NCBI RefSeq assembly: GCF_019132845.1
Contig: NZ_JAHSPR010000002.1
Coordinates: 362,341-426,340 of the forward strand
From: Advenella alkanexedens
GTDB taxonomy: Bacteria > Pseudomonadota > Gammaproteobacteria > Burkholderiales > Burkholderiaceae_B
Direction of reading: 5' to 3'
DNA length: 64,000 nucleotides
In this document: piece after piece, positions 47,002 to 55,753 of the stretch
Position numbering within the stretch: position 1 is the first letter of the stretch
Layout: every line of letters starts with the position of its first letter
Made by a program: the position numbers and the translations under genes
Notes under the pieces: generated by a model
Seen by the model: only the letters and a program-made list of their open reading frames with translations
Databases searched by the model: none
Told to the model about the DNA's origin: nothing

Positions 47002-47203
47002 CTTGCAGGGGGTTGTAGGGCAATTTGCGTTCACCAATATCATCGGTAATAACAGCTGAAGCCGCTACCCTACTGCGCATAAAGGGCGATTGACCCTTTG
47101 TGCGTTCAAGAAAAACCTGCAATCCTTCCAGCATTTCGGGTACTTCTTCTGCTGGTGGGGCTACATAATGCACAATACTCTGATAGTGGATGGTTTCCCC
47201 CAC
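46934..47203 (-). pseudogene. possible Fic-family remnant
   Basis: The minus-strand frame contains VHYVAPPAEEVPEMLEGL, similar to the inter-domain segment of Fic-family (AMP-transferase) proteins just before the Fic core. The catalytic HPFxDGNGR motif is absent, the frame overlaps the end of the cytochrome c gene, and no full start is visible. It is best read as a relic, if the similarity is real. Confidence 0.32.
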
Positions 47204-47349
47204 GAATGCTGCAAGAGTAGTTAAAGTGAGAAGTCAAACAGAATTGCGGCAGATAGATGTATTATTTTGAAACAAAGCTATCTATTGTTGATATAAATGA
47301 AGAGAATGGCTTTGGGGATATTTTTCCCCTAGTACATTTAGGACTTACA

Positions 47350-47559
47350 TTGAAGACAGAAACCGGTATTGTGAAGTGGTTCAACAACGATAAGGGCTTC
47401 GGCTTTATCATGCCTGAGTTTGGCGGCAAGGATCTCTTCGCACACTACAGCGAAATTCAAGGCACTGGCCACAAATCTCTTGAAGAGAATCAACGTGTGT
47501 CATTCGTGACAGGTCAAGGGCAAAAAGGCCCTTGCGCCACCCAGATCCAAGTGATCTGA
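47350..47559 (+). CDS. cold-shock protein (CspA family)
   Basis: A single cold-shock domain of 69 aa that binds single-stranded nucleic acid. RNP1-type KGFGFIM and RNP2-type DLFAHYS are present, starting [16 protein letters not shown]. The start is a TTG at 47350 with AGGA 6 bp upstream. This gives the standard length; the frame opens 31 codons earlier without family sequence. A terminator follows at 47605. Confidence 0.9.
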   Translation: MKTETGIVKWFNNDKGFGFIMPEFGGKDLFAHYSEIQGTGHKSLEENQRVSFVTGQGQKGPCATQIQVI

Positions 47560-47604
47560 ATGCGCGTGTGCTGAAAATACTCAGCATACCTGCAGTGATA
47601 AAAG

Positions 47605-47638
47605 CGGAATCCTTTGAAACATTGGATTCCGTTTTTTT
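47605..47638 (+). terminator. terminator after cold-shock gene
   Basis: CGGAATCC and GGATTCCG pair around an 11-base loop and are followed by seven Ts. Confidence 0.85.
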
Positions 47639-47643
47639 ATTTC

Positions 47644-47850
47644 TACGTATTTCCCACAACAGCCAAAATTGTCCTTAAAATCAACATAACCCTTTTCTAT
47701 CAATATCAACTTCCGTGTGACGTTGAGCAATGATCGAATATTGTTGATCAGTTATGGACATTTCATGCTTGAAGCTATTTCGATTCCTACGCCACAAGAA
47801 CAGTTTAAAACCCTGGCATCAGCCAGGAAAAACACCCGTTTTGCTTCATG
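47644..47850 (+). pseudogene. decayed, internally deleted copy of HNH locus
   Basis: This stretch is homologous to 37887-38045 and then jumps to the sequence near 38330 of the HNH gene. It encodes FMLEAISIPTPQEQ, joined directly to FKTLASARKN. In the intact gene these are separated by about 90 residues (IPTPQEQL and EKFKTLAAARQN). The upstream non-coding block (CCTTAAAATCAACAT and CCGTGTGACGTTGAGC) is also shared, with a one-base length change. The HNH core is missing. It is a relic of a duplication. Confidence 0.8.
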
Positions 47851-47921
47851 GATGGCATTGGATAATCTATCTTCAGCCCAACTTTTCTGCACTCCAAATA
47901 ATAATTCAAGCATCAACTTTC

Positions 47922-48686
47922 TTACAGCCCACTGCGCATTTTTTCAGCTGCATCAAGCAATAAAGGTAAAAATTCAGTGGTCATCCGTTTAATCGAAACA
48001 CGGCTGAGCATGGCGCTTACGTTCATGGCGGCAATCGCACGGCCTTCACGATTCCTGATGGGAACTGCCAGTGAAACGCGGCCTTCATATACCTGATCTA
48101 CCGGCATGGCGTAGCCTTGTTCCCTGATCTTTTTCAGGGTGTTGCGGATAGAAACCGGGTCTACATCCGTGTATTTGGTTTGCTTGCGCAATTCGGCTTT
48201 GGCAAAAAACTCATCCAGTTCTTTATCACTTAGATCAGCTAACAAAACTTGGCCCATCGCATTGATGAAGGCAGGCATGCGCATGCCGACCTGTACAGGA
48301 ATGGTGTACACATGCGAGGGCGGGATGCGGGAAATGTACACAACATCTGTGTCATCCAGCACACTCATGGCGCATGATTCATCAATTTTTTCAACAATGC
48401 TGGTCATGAAAGGCTGGGCCAGCTCCGACAGGGGTATAGAGGACAGATACGCATAGCCCAGGTCCAGCACCTTGGGCAGCAGGCGGAATTTGTTATCTTC
48501 CATGCCCACATAGCCGATGGCTTCTAGGGTAAGTAAAAAGCGGCGAGCTGTCCCACGCGCCAATCCGGTGCGAGTCGCGACTTCATTTAACGACAGGCGG
48601 TCAGCGCCTTTTTCAAAACAACGTATAACACTCAAGCCCCGTGCAAAAGCGGTTACAAAATCCGGGTGATCCTCATTGATACTCAT
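47922..48686 (-). CDS. IclR-family regulator (PcaR/PobR-like)
   Basis: A 254-aa transcription factor. The N-terminal helix-turn-helix is LSLNEVATRTGLARGTARRF. The effector domain contains SCAMSVLDDTDVVYISRIP and AMGQVLLADL, and ends LPLLLDAAEKMR, the tail of the PcaR/PcaU/PobR group that responds to aromatic acids. It is divergent from the hydroxylase operon, with three ACGGNC half-sites in the 168-bp gap, so it most likely controls that operon. Confidence 0.9.
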   Translation of the reverse strand: MSINEDHPDFVTAFARGLSVIRCFEKGADRLSLNEVATRTGLARGTARRFLLTLEAIGYVGMEDNKFRLLPKVLDLGYAYLSSIPLSELAQPFMTSIVEKIDESCAMSVLDDTDVVYISRIPPSHVYTIPVQVGMRMPAFINAMGQVLLADLSDKELDEFFAKAELRKQTKYTDVDPVSIRNTLKKIREQGYAMPVDQVYEGRVSLAVPIRNREGRAIAAMNVSAMLSRVSIKRMTTEFLPLLLDAAEKMRSGL

Positions 48687-48811
48687 TATTTACCTGCTTG
48701 TTGGTTGGTCTTTCCGTTAGGGCCCACGAATTGGAAAAGTGTAACGGAATCATAAACATTATAAAACCAGATTGACCTTATAAGTCTTCATCGATATAAT
48801 TTTAACCATTA

Positions 48812-48840
48812 TACGGCCAAACGTCCGTTTTACGGTCAAA
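48812..48840 (+). promoter_or_regulatory. three-half-site operator for the IclR regulator
   Basis: Three ACGGNC half-sites occur within 25 bp: ACGGCC (48813, plus), ACGGAC (minus, at 48828-48823) and ACGGTC (48832, plus). The first two form a palindrome and the third is a direct repeat. PcaU-type IclR regulators bind just such triplets. The site lies 14 bp before the hydroxylase start. Confidence 0.55.
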
Positions 48841-48853
48841 ATGGAGGAGACAA

Positions 48854-50542
48854 ATGAAAGTTGAAAAACCAGGTTTCTTTAAATGGGAACATTACCCGTC
48901 AGTAACACCGCCAGAATTGCAACAAGCCCAAGTTGGCGTGCATCCTGTGGTGGTGGTGGGGGCTGGCCCGGTTGGCCTGACGCTGGCCCTGACGCTGGCG
49001 CAGCAGGAAATTCCGGTCGTCATGCTCGAGGCTAGGGATCAGGTTTCTGATAGCAGCAGAACGCTTGCCGTGGCCCGGCGCAGTGTCCAGGTGATGGATC
49101 GATTGGGGGTAAGTGCGGCTTTCCGTGAAAAAGCCATTACCCGTGAAAGAAACTATGTTTACCATGGCCGGCAATTGATTCACAGTGCGCCCTACGAACA
49201 GTCGGTGGCTGAAAAACATCCTGATATCAGTGTGTTGCAGCAGCCCTGGACCGAGAAGGTCTTGCTGGATGCGGTGCTGGAAAATGAATTGATCGATTTG
49301 CGCTGGCTGAATGCAGTTACAGCGGTGAATGTTGAGGACCAGGACCAGGACCAGTCCATTCTGACGGTCAGCTCACCCCAGGGGGAGTATTTGCTGAAGG
49401 CGCAATACGTGATTGCGGCAGACGGTGCCCGTGGACAGGTGCGGCGCAGTCTGGGCCTAGCTTATGAGGAAATTGGTGATGGCGTGTTGCAACGCAATTT
49501 CATTATTTGCGATTTCGAGATGCCTTCCGATTTGCCGATTGCCCGCCGTTTATGGATTTCACCACCTTACAAGCCAAATTCTGCAGTCATTTTGCATCGC
49601 CAGCCGTTTAATACATGGCGCTTGGATTATGCGCTGGATGATGGTGAAGATATCGAAGAGGCCATGAAGCCTGAAGTGGTTGCGCGCAATGTACGGCAAC
49701 AGCTGCAGTTGATGGATATCCCCGATTCGGAAGAATTCAAACTGGTGTGGATTTCATCTTATCGCCCCATGTCCAGAAGTTTGCCATGCTATCGCCAAAA
49801 GTCAGTGTTTTTTGTGGGTGATGCGGCCCACCAAACGCCTATTTTTGGTGGTCGTGGCATGAACCAGGGCATGCTGGATGCTGCCAATCTGGGCTGGAAG
49901 CTGGGTATGGTGATGAACGGGGTGGCCAATCCTGATTTGCTGGATTCATACGATACCGAGCGTCGTCCGCTGATTATCCAGAACCTGAAGGATATCGGGT
50001 TGGCTACACTTTGCATGACAGCGCCCACCCGTGGTGCCTCCCTGATGCGTCAGGCTGCTTTTGATCTGCTGCCCACCGAACGCTTTGTGCTGGATCTGGT
50101 GGATGCCTTCAATGCCAACAAGTCTGAATGTCTGTTTGCCGACCAGGTTAACGAGACCGGGCACACGGCCTTACCCGGTTACCCTCTGCCGGATTGCCGA
50201 CTGGAGCAGGGGGCCCAAACGATTTATTTGCACGATCTGCTCAAACCCCATGGGTTCACCAGTCTTTATTTCTCGGCAAATGGCCAGTTGCCTGAAGGTC
50301 TGCAATCCGAGACAGATAAATTGCAGGCAATTTTCCCCCGTTATTTCCGGCACGAAACGGTCGCATTGGATAAAGCATCCGCCAACACGCCCAAAGTGGC
50401 CTATCTGCAAGAAGGTGAAAGACTGGGTCTGCAAGAAGGTACATGGTTGCTGGTTCGCCCTGATGGTTACATTAAGGCCAGATCGGAAAAGCCGCTTGGA
50501 CAGGACATTAATCAGGCCCTGCATGTGGCCCTGGGTAATTAG
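48854..50542 (+). CDS. FAD-dependent aromatic hydroxylase (PheA/MhpA-like)
   Basis: A flavoprotein monooxygenase of 562 aa of the phenol/3-hydroxyphenylpropionate hydroxylase family. It has the FAD motif GAGPVG (36-41), a DGARGQVRRSLG block, and GDAAHQTPIFGGRGMNQG that binds FAD ribose. A C-terminal ~120 residues resemble the thioredoxin-like domain of that family. GGAGGAGA precedes the ATG. It is the first gene of the operon, adding hydroxyl to an aromatic ring with NAD(P)H and O2. The exact substrate is unknown. Confidence 0.88.
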   Translation: MKVEKPGFFKWEHYPSVTPPELQQAQVGVHPVVVVGAGPVGLTLALTLAQQEIPVVMLEARDQVSDSSRTLAVARRSVQVMDRLGVSAAFREKAITRERNYVYHGRQLIHSAPYEQSVAEKHPDISVLQQPWTEKVLLDAVLENELIDLRWLNAVTAVNVEDQDQDQSILTVSSPQGEYLLKAQYVIAADGARGQVRRSLGLAYEEIGDGVLQRNFIICDFEMPSDLPIARRLWISPPYKPNSAVILHRQPFNTWRLDYALDDGEDIEEAMKPEVVARNVRQQLQLMDIPDSEEFKLVWISSYRPMSRSLPCYRQKSVFFVGDAAHQTPIFGGRGMNQGMLDAANLGWKLGMVMNGVANPDLLDSYDTERRPLIIQNLKDIGLATLCMTAPTRGASLMRQAAFDLLPTERFVLDLVDAFNANKSECLFADQVNETGHTALPGYPLPDCRLEQGAQTIYLHDLLKPHGFTSLYFSANGQLPEGLQSETDKLQAIFPRYFRHETVALDKASANTPKVAYLQEGERLGLQEGTWLLVRPDGYIKARSEKPLGQDINQALHVALGN

Positions 50543-50565
50543 CAATACAAAAGGAGACATCAAAC

Positions 50566-50751
50566 ATGGAATTGCAACGCTCATTTCGCGCGGTAACCGA
50601 AGCGCTAGACCAGATTCCGGAAGCTGAAACAGAAGGCTTCCTGGCGAGACTGGCTCTTATTCTTGCCAATGAACTGGCCGATGCGGACCGGGTTGAAAAT
50701 GCAGTACAGCGTGCCTTGGCGCCTGTGAAAACAAAGGAGAAAGAGCAATGA
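50566..50751 (+). CDS. DUF2783 small protein
   Basis: A 61-aa helical protein (FLARLALILANELADADRVENAV) of the DUF2783 type, often encoded next to aromatic-pathway flavoprotein monooxygenases. GGAG lies before the ATG. Its stop overlaps the ligase start (ATGA). It may be a small accessory of the hydroxylase; no function is known. Confidence 0.72.
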   Translation: MELQRSFRAVTEALDQIPEAETEGFLARLALILANELADADRVENAVQRALAPVKTKEKEQ

Positions 50752-52385
50752 GTCTTGGAGACCGCTGGGCTGGACATCATATTCAGCAATTAACCACACC
50801 AAAAGTATTGGCAGAACGTGCCCAGTCACTGGGTGACAAGGTATTCCTGAATTATTTGCCCGATGGCCGACAACTGACTTACCGGGATATCGATCTGATG
50901 TCCAACCAGCTGGCGCATGGCCTGGCCAAGCGCGGTATTGGTCATGGTACACACGTGGCCTGCCTGATGGATAATAGTCCTGAACAGTTACTGACTTACT
51001 TTGCCCTGGGTAAACTGGGTGCGGTGGCGGTGCCCTTGAATACGGGCAGTCGTGGTCAGTCCCTGCAGTATTTGCTGTCCCATTCCGATGCGGTGGCGCT
51101 GGTCGTTGACGATGCTTTATGGAGCAATTATGCCGAGGTGGCAGCAGAACTGGACAATATCAGGCAGATTGTTTGTCTGGGTGCTGACAAGGCGCAGATT
51201 GCAGCCAGAAAAACAGACATTGATGTGGTGGACTTTGCGGATTTGTATGAGGCCGACCAAAGTTTGCCTGAAGCAACCGTGTCATTCAATGACCCCTCAT
51301 ACATTATTTACACCTCGGGCACAACGGGGCCATCTAAAGGCGTGATTCTGACACAGGCCCAGTGTTTTCTGTGGGGCCTGAGCCATGCGCAGGCATTTGG
51401 CCAGCGGCCTGATGATATTGCCTATATCTGTCTGCCCATGTTCCATACCAATGCCTTGCAGGGCGCAACCTATAACGCCATCATGGTGGGTGCTTCCATT
51501 GCCTTGCAAAAGCGGTTCTCCGCGTCCCGGTTCTGGCAGGATATTCGCGCATGCGGTGCGACCCTGACCAATCTGCTGGGCTCCATGATTAATATTTTAT
51601 GGAGCCAGCCCCGTGATCCGGCTGATGCGGACAACCGTTTGCGGATGTGCATGTCGGCGCCGATTCCCGATTTTGGCCTTGAGTTTGAAAAACGTTTCGG
51701 TTTGCGCTTTATTCAAAGTTACAGCCTGACCGATTTCGGTCCTTCGCATGCTTACAGCCTGGTTGAACCACTGGCTAAATTGGGTTCATGTGGCAAGGCC
51801 CGTGCGGGTATCGAGGCACGCATTGTTGACGAGAACGATTTTGAGCTTGAGCCCGGACAGCGCGGTGAACTGGTGCTGCGCCATACCATGCCATGGGCCC
51901 ATTCCCAGGGTTACTACAAAATGCCCGAAGCAACCGTCAAGGCCTGGCGCAATGGCTGGTTCCACACCGGTGACGTGGGCGTGATTGATGAGGATGGTTA
52001 TTTCTGGTTCCTTGACCGCACCAAAGATGCCATTCGTCGTCGCGGTGAAAATATTTCCGCGTATGAAGTTGAAAAAGTCATTATGTCCCATGAGGCCATT
52101 CGTGATGTGGCGGTGTTTGCGGTCAAGTCGGAGATGTCTGAAGATGAAGTCGCTGCCGCCATTACGGTAAAAGACCAGGTTGAGTTGGATCATGCCGGGC
52201 TGATTCGTTATTGTCAGTCCCAGATGGCCTATTACATGGTTCCCCGCTATCTGGTCGTGATGCAGGACTTACCCAGAAACTCCAGCCAGAAGGTCGAGAA
52301 GTTCAAGCTTCGCGATTGGGCCAACGAGGATCTTGAGCGTTTGTGGGACCGTGAAAAAGCGGGCATCGTAGTCAAAAGAGGATAA
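50748..52385 (+). CDS. acyl/aryl-CoA ligase (AMP-forming)
   Basis: A member of the AMP-dependent synthetase family, 545 aa. The P-loop IIYTSGTTGPSKGVI lies near residue 185. Core blocks are LPMFHTNAL, SYSLTDFGPSHAYS and GWFHTGDVGVIDEDGYFWFLDRTKDAIRRRG in two parts. The C-terminal Lys is in LPRNSSQKVEKF, where the usual G before K is Q. It activates a carboxylic acid to its CoA ester. Its position after the hydroxylase suggests that the pathway runs through CoA thioesters. Confidence 0.88.
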   Translation: MSLGDRWAGHHIQQLTTPKVLAERAQSLGDKVFLNYLPDGRQLTYRDIDLMSNQLAHGLAKRGIGHGTHVACLMDNSPEQLLTYFALGKLGAVAVPLNTGSRGQSLQYLLSHSDAVALVVDDALWSNYAEVAAELDNIRQIVCLGADKAQIAARKTDIDVVDFADLYEADQSLPEATVSFNDPSYIIYTSGTTGPSKGVILTQAQCFLWGLSHAQAFGQRPDDIAYICLPMFHTNALQGATYNAIMVGASIALQKRFSASRFWQDIRACGATLTNLLGSMINILWSQPRDPADADNRLRMCMSAPIPDFGLEFEKRFGLRFIQSYSLTDFGPSHAYSLVEPLAKLGSCGKARAGIEARIVDENDFELEPGQRGELVLRHTMPWAHSQGYYKMPEATVKAWRNGWFHTGDVGVIDEDGYFWFLDRTKDAIRRRGENISAYEVEKVIMSHEAIRDVAVFAVKSEMSEDEVAAAITVKDQVELDHAGLIRYCQSQMAYYMVPRYLVVMQDLPRNSSQKVEKFKLRDWANEDLERLWDREKAGIVVKRG

Positions 52386-52391
52386 CAAGGC

Positions 52392-52796
52392 ATGTTTGAA
52401 AAAATTCCTGCCCTGGATCCGGATAATAGCGCTTTTTGGACCAGTGGCAAAAACAATGAATTGCGCATCTGCCATTGTCCCCAATGCCAGACTTACCAGC
52501 ATCCACCCTTGCCGGTATGCCCGCAATGCGGCAATCTGGATGTGGAATATAAACCGGTTTCAGGCAAGGCGGAAGTCGTTAGCTATACCGTGAACTGGCA
52601 ACCCTGGGCACCCAACCAGAAAGTCCCGTTTGTATTGGCCGTCGTAGAGTTGGCCGAGCAAAAAGGCTTATGGCTGATGACCAATATCGTTGACTGTGAA
52701 CCTGAAGAGGTCAGCATTGGCATGAAGGTTTCCGTCCGGTTTGAAAATCAGGATGATATCTGGTTGCCTGTTTTCCGGCCCGAGGTGAGCGCATGA
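52392..52796 (+). CDS. DUF35 OB-fold protein with zinc ribbon
   Basis: A 134-aa partner of the next gene. The zinc ribbon is CHCPQCQTYQHPPLPVCPQCG; the OB fold follows (VVSYTVNWQPW and FVLAVVELAEQKGLWLM). Its stop overlaps the thiolase start (ATGA). It is a paralogue of the protein at 35995, with the same gene pairing but reversed order relative to the partner. Confidence 0.87.
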   Translation: MFEKIPALDPDNSAFWTSGKNNELRICHCPQCQTYQHPPLPVCPQCGNLDVEYKPVSGKAEVVSYTVNWQPWAPNQKVPFVLAVVELAEQKGLWLMTNIVDCEPEEVSIGMKVSVRFENQDDIWLPVFRPEVSA

Positions 52797-53974
52797 TGAA
52801 TTATGCAGAAAAACAAGTTGCCATTCGTGGCATAGGGCAATCGGCAGTGGGCCGTCCCGCGCAGGCAAGTGCGCTGCGGCTGACCGTGGATGCCTGCCTG
52901 GCCGCGATTGCCGATGCCGGTCTGAAACCGGCTGATATTGACGGTGTCATGTCGTATCCCGGGGCTGCCGACAACGCAACCGGGTTTTCTCCGGTAGGGG
53001 TGCATGATGTCCGTCTTGCCTTGGGTTTGCAGCCAAGCTGGTATTGCTCTACCGCGCTGGAATCGGCCGGGCAGATGAGTGCTTTTTTTGTGGCCATTCA
53101 GGCCCTGGCGGCAGGCACGGTTAAAAACGTTTTGCTATTCCGTACCACCGGTGAGGCATCGGCCCGGGCGCGTGCTAAAGGTGCCATGGCCTGGGGCGGC
53201 AGTGACCGGCAGGTGTTTGGCATGTGGCAGTATGCCGTGCCATACGGGGCGGTTTCACCGGCCCCCTGGTATGCCATGTATGCCACCCGTTATATGCACG
53301 AATTCGGGCTGACGCCCGAGCAGCTGGGTTCGGTGGCGGTGCATGCCAGAAAAATGGCCGGGCTTAATCCCAATGCGATTTACCGTGACCCGATTACGAT
53401 CGACGATTATCTGGCTTCGCGAATGATTACCACGCCATTGCGCATGTTTGATTGCGATGTGCCGGTTGACGGTTCTACCGCTTTTGTGTTGTCACGTTGT
53501 GATGACGCCAGTGACGGGCCTAATCCGCTGATCCGGATTGAAGCCATAGGCAGCCGTTTTGAAACAGGCGGCTTGCGCCAGCCAACCGATATGACGTCGT
53601 TTGGCGCCGAGGCCGCCGCAAACATGATGTGGTCGCGTACCGACCTGAAACCCAAGGATGTTGATGTGGCCCAGATTTATGACGGGTTCAGTATTTTAAC
53701 CCTGCATTGGCTGGAGGCCCTGGGCTTTTGTGGCAAAGGAGAGGCCGGTTCCTTTGTGGAAAAAGGTGAGCGAATTGGGCTTGATGGAGAGCTGCCCATG
53801 AATACCAGTGGTGGTCAGCTGTCTGCCGGCCGCCTGCATGGATTTGGGCATACCTATGAAGCCTGTATGCAGTTATTGGGCCGTGGTGGTGCCCGGCAGG
53901 TGGATGCGCCGGAAGTGGCGGTGACATGCAATGGTGCCTATGGCCTGGGTTGCATGCTTTTGACAAAGGGATAA
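52793..53974 (+). CDS. thiolase-like protein (SCP2/Ltp type)
   Basis: A 393-aa thiolase-fold protein with C85 in SWYCSTALESAGQMSA, YDGFSILTLHWLEALGFC in the place of the HDCF block, and GGQLSAGRLHGFGHTYEA. The C-terminus NGAYGLGCMLL replaces the classical CGGG segment. With the DUF35 partner it probably cleaves or forms a C-C bond on a CoA ester (thiolysis or retro-aldol). The Asp-Gly in place of His-Asp-Cys sets it apart from the paralogue at 36416. Confidence 0.8.
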   Translation: MMNYAEKQVAIRGIGQSAVGRPAQASALRLTVDACLAAIADAGLKPADIDGVMSYPGAADNATGFSPVGVHDVRLALGLQPSWYCSTALESAGQMSAFFVAIQALAAGTVKNVLLFRTTGEASARARAKGAMAWGGSDRQVFGMWQYAVPYGAVSPAPWYAMYATRYMHEFGLTPEQLGSVAVHARKMAGLNPNAIYRDPITIDDYLASRMITTPLRMFDCDVPVDGSTAFVLSRCDDASDGPNPLIRIEAIGSRFETGGLRQPTDMTSFGAEAAANMMWSRTDLKPKDVDVAQIYDGFSILTLHWLEALGFCGKGEAGSFVEKGERIGLDGELPMNTSGGQLSAGRLHGFGHTYEACMQLLGRGGARQVDAPEVAVTCNGAYGLGCMLLTKG

Positions 53975-53981
53975 ACATAAT

Positions 53982-55079
53982 ATGACAAGCAAATTATTTA
54001 CGCCGTACCCGTTAAGGGAACTGACCCTGAAAAACAGGATGGTTGTTTCACCCATGTGCCAATACAGTGCCGTGGATGGCAATGCCAGTGATTGGCACAC
54101 CATTCATATTGGCAGCCTGCTGACCTCTGGCGCCGGTTTGTTCATGCTGGAAGCCACGGCGGTTGAGGCGAGGGGGCGCATTACGCCAGATTGCCTGGGC
54201 TTGTGGAACGATGAAAATGCCGATGCATTGCACGCTGTTTTGAAGGCGGTTCGCAAGTACAGCTCCATGCCGGTTGGTGTGCAGCTTTGCCATGCCGGCA
54301 GAAAAGCCTCTGCCCATAAACCTTTTGTGGGAAGAGGCCCCCTGCAGGCTGATGAAGGTGCATGGCCGGTGATTGGCCCAAGTCCGGTGCCTTTTGCCGA
54401 GGGCTGGCAAACACCTCAGGCCATGAACCGTGAAGATATGGATACTGTTATTGCGGCTTTTGTTGCTGCAGCGAAAAGAGCGGACCAGATTGGTATCGAT
54501 CTTATTGAGCTGCATGCGGCCCATGGCTATTTGATGAGTTCATTCCTTAGCCCATTGGCCAACCATCGCGATGATGAATACGGCGGCAGTCTGGAAAACC
54601 GCATGCGTTTTCCGCTGGAGATTTTTGATGCCGTGCGCAAGGTCTGGCCGGCAGAAAAGCCCCTGGGCGTGCGTTGTAACGGTACTGACTGGCATGAGGA
54701 AGGCATTCATGCGGACGATGCCGTGGCTTTTGCCCGGGCATTGCAGCAGCATGGTTGTGATTTTATTGATGTCTCCAGTGGTGGCAATGCCTATGTCAAA
54801 GTGCCGATTGGACCCGGTTATCAGGTGCCGTATGCCGAGCGTATCAAACAGGAAGTGGGTATTGCCACCATTGCCGTTGGGCTGATTAATACAGCTGTGC
54901 AGGCAGAATCCATTGTGACTGAAGATAAGGCGGATCTGGTGGCGGTGGGCAGGGCAGTGCTCAATAACCCGCACTGGCCATGGCAGGTGGCTGAAGAGTT
55001 GGATGGCAGTGTTGAGGTGCCTTGGCAATATTTCAGGGCTGCCACCAAAAAAGGGGTGCCTCCCCCGTATGTACGCTAG
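53982..55079 (+). CDS. NADH:flavin oxidoreductase (Old Yellow Enzyme, YqjM/NamA type)
   Basis: An FMN ene-reductase of 365 aa. SPMCQYSAVDG carries the cysteine typical of the thermophilic/YqjM branch. QLCHAGRKAS gives the substrate-binding region, and HAAHGYLMSSFLSPLANHR and DEYGGSLENRMRF are signature blocks. It reduces activated C=C bonds. In salicyl-CoA and 2-aminobenzoyl-CoA enzymes an OYE domain is fused to a flavin hydroxylase; here both activities are separate genes in one operon. Confidence 0.92.
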   Translation: MTSKLFTPYPLRELTLKNRMVVSPMCQYSAVDGNASDWHTIHIGSLLTSGAGLFMLEATAVEARGRITPDCLGLWNDENADALHAVLKAVRKYSSMPVGVQLCHAGRKASAHKPFVGRGPLQADEGAWPVIGPSPVPFAEGWQTPQAMNREDMDTVIAAFVAAAKRADQIGIDLIELHAAHGYLMSSFLSPLANHRDDEYGGSLENRMRFPLEIFDAVRKVWPAEKPLGVRCNGTDWHEEGIHADDAVAFARALQQHGCDFIDVSSGGNAYVKVPIGPGYQVPYAERIKQEVGIATIAVGLINTAVQAESIVTEDKADLVAVGRAVLNNPHWPWQVAEELDGSVEVPWQYFRAATKKGVPPPYVR

Positions 55080-55091
55080 GAGAAGACCGTT

Positions 55092-55712
55092 ATGATCAGC
55101 AGTCAGTTTTATGAGTTGCGTTTATATCAGGTGGAACGCGGGCGCATGAATGACATGATTGCGCGCAGGAAAGATGCGCTGCAAACATTGTTTCAGCGCC
55201 ATGGTATTGCTCCGTTGGGCAATTGGTATACCAGCATGGGGCGTAACTCACCGTTGTTTGTTTACCTGATGCGATGGCCGGATTGGGAAACACGACAAAA
55301 AGCCTGGGCCGGCTTTTATAGCGATCCGGAATGGTGGGCAGCCCGCGAAAGCACCAATGCAGGCAGTGAGCTGGTGGAGCGTTACGAGTTGAATTTTCTA
55401 AAGGAAATTCACCCCTGGGTGGCACACCCGGATGTTTCACGTTTAACGCTTGAGCTGCATATTACAAAGATTGACATTGGGCGCAGTGCAGCGGCCGAGG
55501 CACTGGTCAAGAATGATTTGAATGCCCGGCTGGCGACCCATGGTGGCCAGGTATTGGGGGCATTTGAATATTTGACGGGTGATGACTTGCCAAGGGCAGC
55601 CTTGTTTGTGGGCTGGGATAACGCCACACAAGCCGAGGCAATGCAGCATTTGCTTGAGGCCGCACCATTGAACCGCAGTGATCGTTACCGCCTTACACAC
55701 ATTCCGCTGTAA
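55092..55712 (+). CDS. NIPSNAP-family protein (two domains)
   Basis: A 206-aa protein with two ferredoxin-like repeats: FYELRLYQVERGRMNDMI with FVYLMRWPDWETRQKAW, and SRLTLELHITKIDIGRS. The first half is clear NIPSNAP. GGAG precedes the ATG. The catabolic island at 31465 also has a NIPSNAP gene, which supports a real but unknown role in such pathways. Confidence 0.82.
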   Translation: MISSQFYELRLYQVERGRMNDMIARRKDALQTLFQRHGIAPLGNWYTSMGRNSPLFVYLMRWPDWETRQKAWAGFYSDPEWWAARESTNAGSELVERYELNFLKEIHPWVAHPDVSRLTLELHITKIDIGRSAAAEALVKNDLNARLATHGGQVLGAFEYLTGDDLPRAALFVGWDNATQAEAMQHLLEAAPLNRSDRYRLTHIPL

Positions 55713-55753
55713 CGATTGGGTTATTACTGCACCCCATTAACAAAGGAGACAAC

